Part shown: positions 1 to 9,100 of the stretch, one piece after another
Layout: each line of letters opens with the position of its first letter
How positions within the stretch are numbered: position 1 is the first letter of the stretch
Assembly: GCA_934647195.1 (NCBI GenBank)
Contig: CAKUFD010000010.1
Location: forward strand, 1 to 64,000
DNA: 64,000 nt
Direction: 5' to 3'
Source of the DNA: an uncultured Collinsella sp.
GTDB taxonomy: Bacteria; Actinomycetota; Coriobacteriia; Coriobacteriales; Coriobacteriaceae
The notes under the pieces: model-generated
The model's input: only the letters and a program-made list of their open reading frames with translations
Told to the model about the DNA's origin: nothing
Database searches by the model: none
Translations under genes and position numbers: made by a program

Positions 1-74
1 CGGGCGGGCATGGCGCACTGGTGCGGACGGGAACGATCGATTGGTTGAATTGGGCAATTATCCATTGACGGTAA

Positions 75-668
75 CAGAGGTGGATATCCGAGACCAGGCT
101 CGAGGGCCCGCAGCGCGACGTGTTCGAGTACTACGTCACGGCCGCGAGGTGCGCGGAATCGGACCGCCGGCAGCTCGAGAAGAAAGTCCTCGCCCTCGCG
201 CGCTCGGAGCGTTGGCGCCCGGTCGTCGAGGCGCTCTCCTGCATCAAGGGGATCGACGCCCTGACCGCCTTCAGGCTCGCCGCCGAGGCCGGCTCCTTCA
301 CGAGGTTCCGCTCGGCGCCGGCATTCGCGAGCTGGTGCGGGCTCATTCCGTCCGAGCGCTCGAGCGGCGAGACCGAGCGGCGCGGCGGGATCACCAAGGC
401 GGGCGACCGGCTCGCCCGGACGGCGCTGATAGAGTCGGCGTGGCACTACTCGATGTGCACGCCCCGCCCGAAGGCCCCGGCGCCCGGCGCGGACGTCCCC
501 GCGGCGATACGGGCGCGCGCCGACGACTGCACCGCCAGGCTCTGCCGCCGCCGCGAGGCGCTGGCCGAGGCGGGCAAGAGCGCGTGCAGGGCCAACGCCG
601 CCGTCGCGCGCGAGCTCGCCTGCTGGGTCTGGGAGATCGGGCGCCGGGCCGAGGGGACCCTCGGCTGA
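75..668 (+). pseudogene. IS110-family transposase, C-terminal remnant
   Basis: This open frame encodes only the C-terminal half of an IS110/IS116/IS902-type transposase. The visible block running from CIKGIDALTAFRLAAEAG through ASWCGLIPSE to GGITKAGDRLARTALIESAW is typical of the Transposase_20 domain of this family. The N-terminal DEDD catalytic domain is missing: in frame, stops at 66-68 and 72-74 precede the homologous stretch, and the sequence before them does not resemble a transposase. The first possible start (GTG at 120) falls inside the domain. The copy is therefore a 5'-truncated relic and should be unable to transpose by itself. A tRNA gene lies about 400 bases downstream. IS110 elements lack long terminal inverted repeats, so I cannot set outer boundaries. 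Confidence 0.8.
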
Positions 669-867
669 CGCCGCCGGACGACAAGCCTCCCGCCGGGAGG
701 GCCCGCGTCTCGACGCATCGCCGGCGCGCGTTCACGAGCCCTTTTTTGGGCAGCCCGAGGGCCGCGCCCGTGAACAAGACTGGTTTCGGACGAGCGCGCC
801 GGACGGAGAATCGAAATGCGGTGGGGTGCGCGGACATACCGGGCCGACCGCCGACAGCGCACCCGCA

Positions 868-930
868 AGAGCCCGCGGATATTAGCTTGCCAGGCAAGCG
901 TCGACTAAACGTGCAGCGTGCGCGGGCTCT
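868..930. repeat. Nested inverted repeat downstream of the IS remnant
   Basis: An outer perfect 10-bp inverted repeat (868-877 AGAGCCCGCG with 921-930) encloses an inner perfect 7-bp palindrome (885-891 GCTTGCC with 893-899). Neither is followed by a T-run. Together they could form a two-stem structure, perhaps the real end of the inserted element or an attachment-type site. Function is unknown. Confidence 0.45.
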
Positions 931-948
931 CCCGACGGGAAACGAAAA

Positions 949-969
949 AGCCCGGTTTGAAACCGGGCT
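949..969 (-). terminator. Intrinsic terminator, second hairpin after tRNA-Leu
   Basis: A perfect 10-bp inverted repeat (AGCCCGGTTT with AAACCGGGCT around one base) is followed on the minus strand by TTTTCG. It lies about 75 bases beyond the tRNA 3' end and would back up the first hairpin. Confidence 0.6.
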
Positions 970-1011
970 CGAACGAACATGCCTATTGACAATGGCTTTC
1001 TCATATTAGAA

Positions 1012-1033
1012 AGGACCTCATCGCTGAGGTCCT
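1012..1033 (-). terminator. Intrinsic terminator of tRNA-Leu
   Basis: Nine-base-pair arms AGGACCTCA/TGAGGTCCT with a 4-base loop lie 11 bases after the tRNA 3' CCA on the minus strand and are followed by TTTCTAAT. This is the expected place and form of a tRNA terminator. Confidence 0.7.
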
Positions 1034-1044
1034 CACTGTTCGAA

Positions 1045-1131
1045 TGGTGCCCGAGGCGAGACTCGAACTCGCACGATGTCGCCACCGGTGGATTTTGAGT
1101 CCACTGCGTCTGCCAATTCCGCCACTCGGGC
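1045..1131 (-). tRNA. tRNA-Leu (anticodon CAA)
   Basis: Read on the minus strand, this is a complete 87-base tRNA. The acceptor stem GCCCGAG (1131-1125) pairs with CTCGGGC (1055-1049), followed by discriminator A and an encoded CCA (1048-1045 gives ACCA). The anticodon stem GTGGA/TCCAC encloses the loop CTCAAAA, giving anticodon CAA, which reads UUG leucine codons. A long variable arm and a TTCGAGT T-loop fit a class II leucine tRNA. It appears to be a single-gene transcription unit with its own promoter and terminator. Confidence 0.95.
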
Positions 1132-1152
1132 GCACGCTAAGGTGCGTTAGCA

Positions 1153-1179
1153 ACTATACCATATAAAAAAGAAGCCCAA
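1153..1179 (-). promoter_or_regulatory. Putative promoter of tRNA-Leu
   Basis: On the minus strand TATAGT (1158-1153) lies about 22 bases before the mature tRNA 5' end. TTGGGC (1179-1174) stands upstream with a short 15-base, A/T-rich spacer. The -10 position fits; the -35 is weak. Confidence 0.45.
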
Positions 1180-1226
1180 AGGGTGCGCACAAACTTTTTC
1201 CGCGCGCAAAGGCTTGACACACGAAA

Positions 1227-1269
1227 GCCCCGGCTCGCCTCTCCTCATGCGAAGAAACGAAACCGGGGC
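1227..1269 (-). terminator. Probable terminator of the aldolase gene
   Basis: GCCCCGG (1227-1233) pairs with CCGGGGC (1263-1269) across a long loop, and on the minus strand TTTCG follows. The site lies just past the aldolase stop codon. The loop is large, so confidence is moderate. Confidence 0.5.
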
Positions 1270-1291
1270 CATACGTAAAACAGCCTTAGCC

Positions 1292-2158
1292 TTAGGCCTT
1301 GTTCACGCTACCGAACTGCTCCATGAGCTCCTTGGTACGGGCGACGATGGCCTCGCGACCGGGCTTGATGAGCTTGCGCGGGTCGTAGCCCTTGCCCTGC
1401 TGATCCTTGCCGGCCTCGATGTACTCGCGGATAGCCTTGGCATAGACAACCTGAAGGTCGGTGTTGACGTTGATCTTGGAAACGCCAAGAGAGATGGCCT
1501 TCTTGATCTGATCCTCGGGGATGCCGGTGCCGCCGTGCAGAACGAGCGGGAGGTTACCGGTGAGAGCCTTGATCTCGCTCAGGCGCTCGAAGGAAAGGCC
1601 CTTCCAGTCCTCCGGATACAGGCCATGGATGTTGCCGATACCGCAGGCGAGGAAATCGACGCCCAGGTCGGCAATCTGCTTGCACTGCTCGGGATCGGCG
1701 AGCTCGCCGGAGGAGGTCACGCCGTCCTCAGTGCCGCCAATGCCGCCGACCTCGGCCTCGATGGACAGGCCGCGGGAATGAGCGAGGTCAACGAGCTCCT
1801 TGGTGCGGTCGAGATTGGTCTGGAAGTCGGCCTCATGGGAGCCGTCGTACATAATAGAGGTGAAGCCTGCGTCCATGGCCTTGAAGCAATCCTCATAGGA
1901 GCCATGGTCGAGGTGCAATGCCACGGGAACCGTAATGTCGAGAGCCTCAACGCAAGCCTTGACCATATCGGCGCAAACCTTGTAGTTGCCCATCCACTTG
2001 GCAGCACCACCCGTGCACTGCATGATGAGCGGAGACTTGGCCTCCTCGGCAGCCTGAAGAATGGCGAGCGTCCATTCCAGGTTGTTGGTGTTGAAGGCGC
2101 CCAAAGCGTAATGGCCGGCCTCAGCATTCTTGAGCATATCGCTTGCGTTAACGAGCAT
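1292..2158 (-). CDS. fba: Class II fructose-bisphosphate aldolase
   Basis: The 288-residue product is a zinc-dependent class II aldolase. It would cleave fructose-1,6-bisphosphate to dihydroxyacetone phosphate and glyceraldehyde-3-phosphate in cytoplasmic glycolysis. The family signature HLDHG is at residues 82-86, with the proton-donor aspartate D84 and zinc ligand H85. The phosphate-binding HGGTGIP is near 208 and NVNTDLQ follows. Length matches the family. The ATG at 2158 is preceded by GGGGGTT at a suitable distance. The gene is last of a minus-strand series but stands 130 bases from its upstream neighbour, so it probably has its own promoter. A tagatose- or ketose-bisphosphate specificity cannot be excluded from sequence alone. 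Confidence 0.93.
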   Translation of the reverse strand: MLVNASDMLKNAEAGHYALGAFNTNNLEWTLAILQAAEEAKSPLIMQCTGGAAKWMGNYKVCADMVKACVEALDITVPVALHLDHGSYEDCFKAMDAGFTSIMYDGSHEADFQTNLDRTKELVDLAHSRGLSIEAEVGGIGGTEDGVTSSGELADPEQCKQIADLGVDFLACGIGNIHGLYPEDWKGLSFERLSEIKALTGNLPLVLHGGTGIPEDQIKKAISLGVSKINVNTDLQVVYAKAIREYIEAGKDQQGKGYDPRKLIKPGREAIVARTKELMEQFGSVNKA

Positions 2159-2288
2159 ACGAACCCCCTAGTTCGAAGTGCCGAAATGACATAGCAAAGC
2201 ATACCATGCACGCATAGCCCCGATATGCCATCTGCCATACTTTCACATAAGCAAAACGAAAGCTTCGATATTCTTCGAAACGAAAGCA

Positions 2289-3005
2289 TTAGCGCTCATG
2301 ACGAAGCGCGTAGGCCATGAAGGGATTCGAATCGAGTTCGCGAGCGACGGTCGTGGTGCCGTTATGGCCCACATAGCACAACGTATCCGCAGGAAGAGAG
2401 GTGCCGATGCGCGCAAGCGAGCGCATGATCAATCCCTCGTCGCCGCCGGGGAGATCGACGCGGCCATGGCCCCCTGGGAAAAGCGTATCGCCCACAAATG
2501 CGATATTCGCATCCGCGGTAGCGACAAAAAGCACAATGCCTCCCGGCGTATGGCCCGGAGTCGAAAGCACCTGAAGGCACACGTCGCCCACCTTAATCGT
2601 GTCGCCCTCCTCGAGCAAGCGATCAGGTGCGGGCGGCATCTCGGTATCGATACCCCATGTCAGCTTCATGCTGCGCACCGCCTCGGCAAGATGCGGCGCA
2701 TCAAGCGCAGAGATCATGAAGGGAGTGTCCTCGCCCAAAGCACGGCGAACACCCGCTACGCCACCAATGTGATCGGCATGTCCATGCGTGCAAACAACGG
2801 CATCGAGATGTGCTGCGGGAAACAAGGCAGAAAAACGCTCAGCGAGCTTCTCCCCTTCCCACGCGGGATCGATCATCACAGCGTGGTCTTGAGACACCAC
2901 GATGTAGGTATTGGTCTGAATCGGACCATTGACGACGGTGGCGACGCGAAACGTACCGCTGCCTTCAAGCTCCAAATTCGCCTTGAGAGGCAATTTGCTA
3001 TCCAT
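2289..3005 (-). CDS. MBL-fold metallo-hydrolase (glyoxalase II-like)
   Basis: The 238-residue protein belongs to the metallo-beta-lactamase superfamily, in the hydroxyacylglutathione hydrolase-like group. The metal-binding motif THGHADH is at residues 73-79, followed by STPGHTPGG and FVGDTLF, which supply further zinc ligands (His and Asp). A final histidine occurs in CYVGHNG near the C-terminus. Family members hydrolyse thioesters or phosphoesters; the substrate is not predictable here. The start at 3005 has GAGGAG just upstream. The gene begins 18 bases after the rel stop codon, so it is very probably co-transcribed with rel and recJ. A glyoxalase II-like enzyme beside rel is also a common arrangement in Gram-positive bacteria. 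Confidence 0.85.
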   Translation of the reverse strand: MDSKLPLKANLELEGSGTFRVATVVNGPIQTNTYIVVSQDHAVMIDPAWEGEKLAERFSALFPAAHLDAVVCTHGHADHIGGVAGVRRALGEDTPFMISALDAPHLAEAVRSMKLTWGIDTEMPPAPDRLLEEGDTIKVGDVCLQVLSTPGHTPGGIVLFVATADANIAFVGDTLFPGGHGRVDLPGGDEGLIMRSLARIGTSLPADTLCYVGHNGTTTVARELDSNPFMAYALRHER

Positions 3006-3023
3006 ACAACACTCCTCGTTTTA

Positions 3024-5423
3024 TCAGTGGCGGTGCGCCATCTGCGCGCCGCCGCCCTCGCCGGGCATGAGACGGCGTGCATCGAAGACGCTTTCCACGC
3101 GACTGATGGCAGCAAGCAGCGCGTCCAAGCCGCTGGCATCGGAAATCTCGACCAAAAAGCGCAGCGTGGCGATTCCCTCGCGGTCGGTCGATGTCGCTGC
3201 GGAAAGGATATTGGCGCCCGCATCGCCGATGGCGATGGTGACATCTTTGAGCAATCCCATGCGGTCGAGGCATTCGACCACGATCTCGACCTGGAAGAGA
3301 GCATCAGCACCGTCGTCCCACGAGACCTCGATCATGCGCTCGGGATGCTCCATCAGGCCCTTGACGTTGGGGCAGTCGGCACGGTGAACCGAGACACCGC
3401 GCCCGCGCGTGATGAAGCCGACGATATCGTCGCCGACCACGGGGTTGCAGCAATGAGCCAAGCGAACCAGCAGGCCATCGCCGCCCTTGACGACAACACC
3501 CGAGCTCGCGGGTTTGCGCTTACGCTTAGGTGGACGGCGGCTGCCGCGCGTCTGCTTGATTGCCTCGGCAACGATCTCGTCGGGCTCTTTGGCGGCGGTG
3601 TCGGTCGGCTTGGGATCGAGCAGAGCCTCAACCTTGTTGCACACCATGCGCGGTGCAACCTTGCCGGCGCCCACGGCAGCGAAAAGATCCTCGAGCTGCT
3701 TGAAGTTCAAGTCATGCGCGACCTCGGTAAGGGCGCGCGTGGAACGAGGCGTGGAGATGCCAAAACCGCGTTTGCGCAGGTCCTTGGCGAGCGTATCGCG
3801 ACCAGACACGGCATCATCGTCTTTAGTCGCCGCGGCAAAATAACGACGAATCTTGGAGCGAGCGGAAGGCGTGCGCACGATGTTAAACCAGTCGCGCGAG
3901 GGTTTTGCCGCCTTGTTGGTCAAAATCTCGACACGGTCGCCCATGGCAAGTTCATGCGAAAGTGGAGCCACCACGCCGTTGACCATGGCGCCAACACAAT
4001 GATTGCCCACTTCGGTGTGCACGGCATAAGCGAAGTCGAGCGGCGTCGAACCCGCACGCAGGCTCATGACCTCACCCTTGGGCGTGAAGACGAAGATTTC
4101 CTGGTCAAAAAGATCGACCTTCAGCGAATGGAGGAACTCTTTGGGATCGTCGAGCTCGTCGGAAACGGTCCAGTCGAGCGAGCGACGCAACCAGTTGATC
4201 TGGTCGTCCAAGCGCTGCGCATCGTTGGATTTAGAGGCGGTGGATCCGCCCGAGCGCTTGTAGAGCCAGTGGGCGGCAATGCCGTATTCCGCCTGTTCGT
4301 GCATCTCGTACGTGCGGATCTGGATCTCGAGCGGACGAGCGGTAGGGCCGATGACCGTTGTATGCAACGACTGGTAGTTATTGAATTTGGGCATGGCGAT
4401 GTAGTCTTTGAATCGCCCTGGCATAGGATGCCACAGAGAGTGGACCGCGCCGAGCGCAGAATAACAATCGCCCACGGTATTGGTGATGACGCGCAGGGCC
4501 ACGAGGTCGTAGATCTCGGAAAATTCCTTTCCCTTGCGACGCATCTTCTGGTAGATGGACCAGTAGTGCTTGGAGCGTCCCTTGATCTGGAAGCCTTCGA
4601 GACCCGCATGCTTGAGCTCATCGGTCAGCGTCTTGATGGTTTCGGCCAAGAAGCGTTCGCGCACCTCACGGCTCTCTGCCACCATGCGCGCAATGCGCTG
4701 GTAGGCTTCCGGCTCGAGATAGAAGAACGAGAGGTCCTCCAGCTCCCACTTGATGGAGCTCATACCCAGGCGGTCGGCCAAAGGCGCGTACACGTCCATC
4801 GTCTCGCGCGCCTTGAACAGGCGGCGATCTTCGCGAAGGGCGGCGAGCGTTCTCATGTTGTGCAGGCGGTCGGCAAGCTTGACGATGATCACGCGGATAT
4901 CGCGCGACATGGCGAGAAACATCTTGCGCAGGTTGAGCGCCTGCTTCTCATCCATGCTGTCGACCTCGATGTTAGTAAGCTTGGTCACGCCGTCAACAAG
5001 CTCGGAAACAGTCGGGCCAAAGATGTTCGCCACGTCATCAAGGGAGGTCTCGGTATCTTCCACCGTGTCGTGCAGGAGCGCCGCGCATACCACGTCGCAG
5101 TCCATGTTGAGCTCGGCCAAGATGATGGCCACCTCGACAGGATGGTTGATATACATCTCGCCGGAGCGGCGCTTTTGCTTCGCGTGTTTCTCGGCAGCAA
5201 AGCAATAGGCGCGCTCGACCTTGGCACGGTCTTCCTCGCTCATGTTCTTACGGCACAGGCTCGCGAGCTTATCGTAGCTGTCCGCCATGATCTGATACGG
5301 CAGATCGTCGGCACACGTAATGTGCAGCAGCTCGGACGTGGGGCGCAGATTGCCCTCTTGGTTCGTATGAACGACTGTACCGGAATGCGGTGCGGTGTTT
5401 GCATGAGAAGCGGCGCTGCCCAT
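3024..5423 (-). CDS. rel: Bifunctional (p)ppGpp synthetase/hydrolase Rel
   Basis: This 799-residue protein has the full long RelA/SpoT-homologue architecture. An N-terminal HD hydrolase domain comes first (metal ligand H80 region, HDTVED at 118-123). Then comes the synthetase domain with KGRSKHYWSIYQKM and EIYDLVALRVI. The C-terminal half has a TGS domain (FTPKGEVMSLRAGSTPLDFAY), a zinc-finger-like stretch (LAHCCNPVVGDDI) and a terminal ACT domain. The intact HDxxED motif predicts active hydrolase, and the synthetase motifs look complete, so it is expected to make and degrade the stringent-response alarmone. The ATG at 5423 has GGGGGACC upstream. The gene begins 12 bases after the recJ-recQ stop, so the two are probably one operon. 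Confidence 0.95.
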   Translation of the reverse strand: MGSAASHANTAPHSGTVVHTNQEGNLRPTSELLHITCADDLPYQIMADSYDKLASLCRKNMSEEDRAKVERAYCFAAEKHAKQKRRSGEMYINHPVEVAIILAELNMDCDVVCAALLHDTVEDTETSLDDVANIFGPTVSELVDGVTKLTNIEVDSMDEKQALNLRKMFLAMSRDIRVIIVKLADRLHNMRTLAALREDRRLFKARETMDVYAPLADRLGMSSIKWELEDLSFFYLEPEAYQRIARMVAESREVRERFLAETIKTLTDELKHAGLEGFQIKGRSKHYWSIYQKMRRKGKEFSEIYDLVALRVITNTVGDCYSALGAVHSLWHPMPGRFKDYIAMPKFNNYQSLHTTVIGPTARPLEIQIRTYEMHEQAEYGIAAHWLYKRSGGSTASKSNDAQRLDDQINWLRRSLDWTVSDELDDPKEFLHSLKVDLFDQEIFVFTPKGEVMSLRAGSTPLDFAYAVHTEVGNHCVGAMVNGVVAPLSHELAMGDRVEILTNKAAKPSRDWFNIVRTPSARSKIRRYFAAATKDDDAVSGRDTLAKDLRKRGFGISTPRSTRALTEVAHDLNFKQLEDLFAAVGAGKVAPRMVCNKVEALLDPKPTDTAAKEPDEIVAEAIKQTRGSRRPPKRKRKPASSGVVVKGGDGLLVRLAHCCNPVVGDDIVGFITRGRGVSVHRADCPNVKGLMEHPERMIEVSWDDGADALFQVEIVVECLDRMGLLKDVTIAIGDAGANILSAATSTDREGIATLRFLVEISDASGLDALLAAISRVESVFDARRLMPGEGGGAQMAHRH

Positions 5424-5435
5424 GATGGTCCCCCT

Positions 5436-8400
5436 CTATTCAGCCCGTGGCGTGATGGGCCTGTTCACTCGTGCAAGCATATCATGAGCAGATGCATCTA
5501 AAGCCCAGCTCTTGAATGCCGAAAACTCCATGCGCGTACGCACGCCCTCGAGGTAGCGAATGGAATGTGAAAGCTCGACCTTGCCCGGATTCTCGGTCAT
5601 GGCGATGCGACGGTTTGCGTCCGAACCTTTCACGCATGCGAACCCGAGCTCCTCGAATACGCCGAGGCCGCACGAAACCGATCGCTCATCCACGTGCGTG
5701 CGGGCATCGATGGCAAGACACATCTGCGCGATGTCTAGGTCGCTTGCCGCAAACGAGTCCTCCCCCGTCTTGCTTCGCGCTGCGCGCCACATGGTCTGCA
5801 GCGCACGATACAAGACAACGAGCTCGTCGCGCGTGGGCGCCAAGGCATCGAGCAGGTGCTCGTTGATGCGAGCATCGCGCGCAGAATAAAGCAGATGGAT
5901 GCGAGCGGCGTTGCCGTCGCGCCCCGCGCGGCCGCTCATCTGGTTGAACTCGATGGCGCCAAACGGCATGTGGTACAGCACGACATGGCGAATATCGGGC
6001 AGGTTAACGCCTTCGCCAAAAGCCGAGGTAGAAACGATGCAGGAAAGCTCACCGCTTCTAAAGGCACTCTCGACGCGCATGCGATCGCTTCGCGAGAGGC
6101 CGGCGTGGTAGAACGCGATGGCAGGACCGAGCTCGGGGATACGGCGGCGAAGCGTGCGGGCAAGGGAGACGGCAGCGTCGCGTGCATTGACGTACACCAC
6201 GCACTTATCCCCCGTGGCGACGATGGAGACCAGGCAGTTCTCGCGTGCCTGCAGATTGCGCTCGTCCTCCAGGTTCAGGTTGGCGCGCACCGTATCGTCG
6301 ACCACCACCTCATCGATAGGAAGAAGGCGTCGTATCTCCTCGGCAACAGAACGGGAAGCGGTGGCCGTCGCAGCAAGGACCTGGGGCGAGCCCAGCAGCT
6401 GCAAAACCTCCGGCATATCGAGATAGGCGCTGCGGTCTCCACCCTTCGCTCCAGCCATGTGATGGGCCTCATCGAAAACGATAAAGCCGATGCGCGCCGG
6501 CGCGAAACGCGAGCGATGGATATCAAGAAACTCGGGTGTGGTGAGAATCACGTCGAGCGACCCTGTGCGCAAGCGCGAAAAGATGGAATCACGGGCAGCG
6601 GGAAGCGTCTCGCCCGTAAGGACCGCCGCGCGCAACCCCAGTTGGGAAAAGCGAGAAACGAGATGGAACGATTGATCGGCCACAAGAGCACGCAACGGAT
6701 AGACGAAGATGCTTGCGCGGTCATGGGAGAGCGCCTCGCGCGCAGCATGAACCTGAAAGATCAGGGACTTTCCGCGCCCCGTGCCCATCACTGCAAGAAC
6801 GCTTTTGCCCTGTCCCAGGGCATCAAGCGCGTCACGCTGCGCGGGATGCGGGTCCGCGCAACCGATAAACGAGTGGATGAGCGTACGCGTAAGCTCGTCG
6901 TAGGAAAGACGGGCAAGCATGGCGCGACGCGAGGCGTCGGGAACGTCGGCGGCAGCTTCGCCGGCAACAGCCGCGCAGGCCATGATGGGCGCATCGTCGG
7001 CACCATCGTCTTTAGGGCTTGCAGAGTCATGGCGAAGAATATCCTTGACCATGAGCTTTGGCTTCACGCGTCCCTGCCAGCGCTCCGCCACGGCTTCGAA
7101 CACAAGGTCGACAACGGCATCGCATGCCACGCATCGGTCGATATCGGGCACACGGAACATGATGGCGGGAACGCTCGATATGCCGTCGGTGGCAACGAAG
7201 CGCATGTGGTCGCCCGTCTTGCCCACCGCGGCGCGGTCCGTCATGGTCACGCCGGTGGCCGCAAGCAGCGGAACCCTGTTGCCCTGGCCAAACGGTTCGA
7301 GCACCGAGATCTGCTCGATGGTATTGATATCGAGCTCAGAGAGCTTGACGACAGCCGCAACCTCGTCGGTATCCTCGAAGTCCTCGGCGGGAAGCTGAGC
7401 CAGGACCTCGCCCATCCGACGGCGGAACTCGTCAAGCTTATCGGCCTCGATCGTCACACCGACGGCGCCGGCATGGCCTCCAAAACGAATCACAAGGTCG
7501 GAGCATCGCTCGACCGCATCGAACAGGTTGACGGAGCCAACCGAGCGGCCCGAACCTCGCGCGATGCCGTCCTGCACGGAGAAGAGAAGTGCGGGCACGT
7601 GGAACCGGTTGGTAAGGCGACTCGCCACGATGCCCTTCACGCCCTCGTGCCAACCCTCGCCAGCTACGACGATCACGCGGCCTCCGTCATAGCTGGCCTC
7701 GGCAAGAGCCATGGCTTCATCGGCAAGCTTGCCCTCGATATCGCGGCGATCCTGGTTGATCTCTTCGAGCTGAGCGGCGAGCCGCGCTGCCTCCATGGCA
7801 TCGGTCGCCATCAGCAGATCGAGCGCCAAGGCAGGATCTGCCATGCGACCAGCGGCGTTGAGGCGCGGGATAAGCGAGAAGGAGAGGGCGTCAGCCGTGA
7901 TGGTATGCAGGTCGGCACGGGCGACCGAGGCGAGTGCAACATATCCGGGACGCGTTGACGCGCGCATGCGGGCGATGCCGTCTGCCACGAGCGCGCGGTT
8001 CTCGGGGGTGAGAAGCATCATGTCCGATACGGTTCCAAGCGCCGCGACCTCGGTGTAGGTACGCCAAAGATCGGGCTCGCCCACGCGCGCGCCCAACAGT
8101 TGCACGAGCTTGAGCGCCACACCGGCGCCTGCAAGCTCACGCGAGGGACTCTCGTCGGCAATCTTGGGGTCGGCGACGGGAATGCCCTGGGGAACCAGGT
8201 CTGACGGCTCGTGATGGTCGGTGATCACGATGTCGATACCGCGCTCGATGATCTGCTGCACCTCGTTTTTGGCCGCGATGCCGTTGTCCACCGTGATGAT
8301 GAGCGTCGGCGAGCATGCCTCGACCACGCGGTCGAGCGCGCTGACGGTAAGGCCGTATCCCTCGTCAAAACGGTGCGGGATAAACGGGAACACAGTGCCG

Positions 8401-8732
8401 CCAAGGTGGCGCAGCGCCTCGGTGAGCAGGCAGGTCGACGTGATGCCGTCGACATCGAAGTCACCAAAGACGGCGATGATCTCATGTGCGGCAAGGGCCG
8501 CCTGCACGCGATCGGCAACGTCGTTCAGGCCTGGGATGATCGAAGGGTCCGCCCAGTCGCGTTCGAGCGACGGGGTGAGGAAAAGGTGCCCTTCCTCGAC
8601 CGACTCGATACCATGAGCAACCATGATGCGAGCCACCAGCGGAGCCACGCCAAGAGCACAGGAGAGTTCCCGTTCAAGATCGAGGTCGTTATGGGCAACG
8701 ACCCAGCGATGGGATGTCTTAAGCGACGGCAT
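5436..8732 (-). CDS. recJ: RecJ single-strand exonuclease fused to a RecQ-like helicase
   Basis: The 1098-residue protein joins two recombination enzymes. Residues 1 to about 570 are RecJ: DFDVDG (91-96), TVDNGI, DHH (172-174) and the DHHA1 signature GGHAGAVG near 418, followed by the OB-type domain. After an acidic linker, residues from about 605 form an SF2 helicase with QRDAL, Walker A GTGRGKS (650-656), DEAH (754-757), ATATAS and QMSGRAGRDG, closest to RecQ. No RecQ zinc finger or HRDC domain is apparent. RecQ and RecJ normally cooperate in 5'-end resection; here both activities would be on one chain. Start ATG 8732 is chosen for GGGGAGGTG eight bases upstream; an in-frame ATG at 8810 would add a hydrophobic segment but has no ribosome site. 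All key nuclease and helicase residues are present. Confidence 0.9.
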   Translation of the reverse strand: MPSLKTSHRWVVAHNDLDLERELSCALGVAPLVARIMVAHGIESVEEGHLFLTPSLERDWADPSIIPGLNDVADRVQAALAAHEIIAVFGDFDVDGITSTCLLTEALRHLGGTVFPFIPHRFDEGYGLTVSALDRVVEACSPTLIITVDNGIAAKNEVQQIIERGIDIVITDHHEPSDLVPQGIPVADPKIADESPSRELAGAGVALKLVQLLGARVGEPDLWRTYTEVAALGTVSDMMLLTPENRALVADGIARMRASTRPGYVALASVARADLHTITADALSFSLIPRLNAAGRMADPALALDLLMATDAMEAARLAAQLEEINQDRRDIEGKLADEAMALAEASYDGGRVIVVAGEGWHEGVKGIVASRLTNRFHVPALLFSVQDGIARGSGRSVGSVNLFDAVERCSDLVIRFGGHAGAVGVTIEADKLDEFRRRMGEVLAQLPAEDFEDTDEVAAVVKLSELDINTIEQISVLEPFGQGNRVPLLAATGVTMTDRAAVGKTGDHMRFVATDGISSVPAIMFRVPDIDRCVACDAVVDLVFEAVAERWQGRVKPKLMVKDILRHDSASPKDDGADDAPIMACAAVAGEAAADVPDASRRAMLARLSYDELTRTLIHSFIGCADPHPAQRDALDALGQGKSVLAVMGTGRGKSLIFQVHAAREALSHDRASIFVYPLRALVADQSFHLVSRFSQLGLRAAVLTGETLPAARDSIFSRLRTGSLDVILTTPEFLDIHRSRFAPARIGFIVFDEAHHMAGAKGGDRSAYLDMPEVLQLLGSPQVLAATATASRSVAEEIRRLLPIDEVVVDDTVRANLNLEDERNLQARENCLVSIVATGDKCVVYVNARDAAVSLARTLRRRIPELGPAIAFYHAGLSRSDRMRVESAFRSGELSCIVSTSAFGEGVNLPDIRHVVLYHMPFGAIEFNQMSGRAGRDGNAARIHLLYSARDARINEHLLDALAPTRDELVVLYRALQTMWRAARSKTGEDSFAASDLDIAQMCLAIDARTHVDERSVSCGLGVFEELGFACVKGSDANRRIAMTENPGKVELSHSIRYLEGVRTRMEFSAFKSWALDASAHDMLARVNRPITPRAE

Positions 8733-8854
8733 GCGCAGCGCACCTCCCCATAAAGCGATTGCGAGGTACGCGACCGTAAGAAGCATGATGGCGGCGATGG
8801 CAGCAATCATGCGCGAAACCAAATGGGCGCATGAGGGCACTTCCTTGATGTGTG

Positions 8855-8897
8855 GGCCCGCTTCGGCGGGCCGAGCTGTTGAACGCCATCTATTATA
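8855..8897 (-). promoter_or_regulatory. Promoter -10 and leader hairpin upstream of recJ-rel operon
   Basis: On the minus strand a consensus TATAAT is at 8897-8892, about 160 bases before the recJ start. No good -35 is seen. Between them, 8855-8861 and 8866-8872 form a perfect 7-bp GC-rich stem with a 4-base loop that is not followed by a T-run. It may be a leader structure or a RNA-stabilising stem. The remaining 8733-9100 sequence between the divergent genes shows nothing else convincing. Confidence 0.45.
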
Positions 8898-9100
8898 CGC
8901 ATCAAGTGGACGCAATGTGCAGGTAAGCACTTGAAGGTATCCATCGTATTTCGACCGCTGGTAGAGAGGCCGCGCGCAGATCGCATCCACGCCCATCGTA
9001 TGCAATGGCGTTATACTCGCCCTTGATTCAACGTTTATCCGCACGGTTTTGCAACGCGCCGTCGTCCGACGCGAAAGCTATACGAAAGAGGACCCTACCG

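Noticed and set aside
2298..5501. Very long open frame on the plus strand
   Set aside because: It lies opposite rel and the MBL gene and arises from GC-rich codon bias. Its translation has no domain-like pattern, whereas the opposite strand encodes clear Rel motifs.
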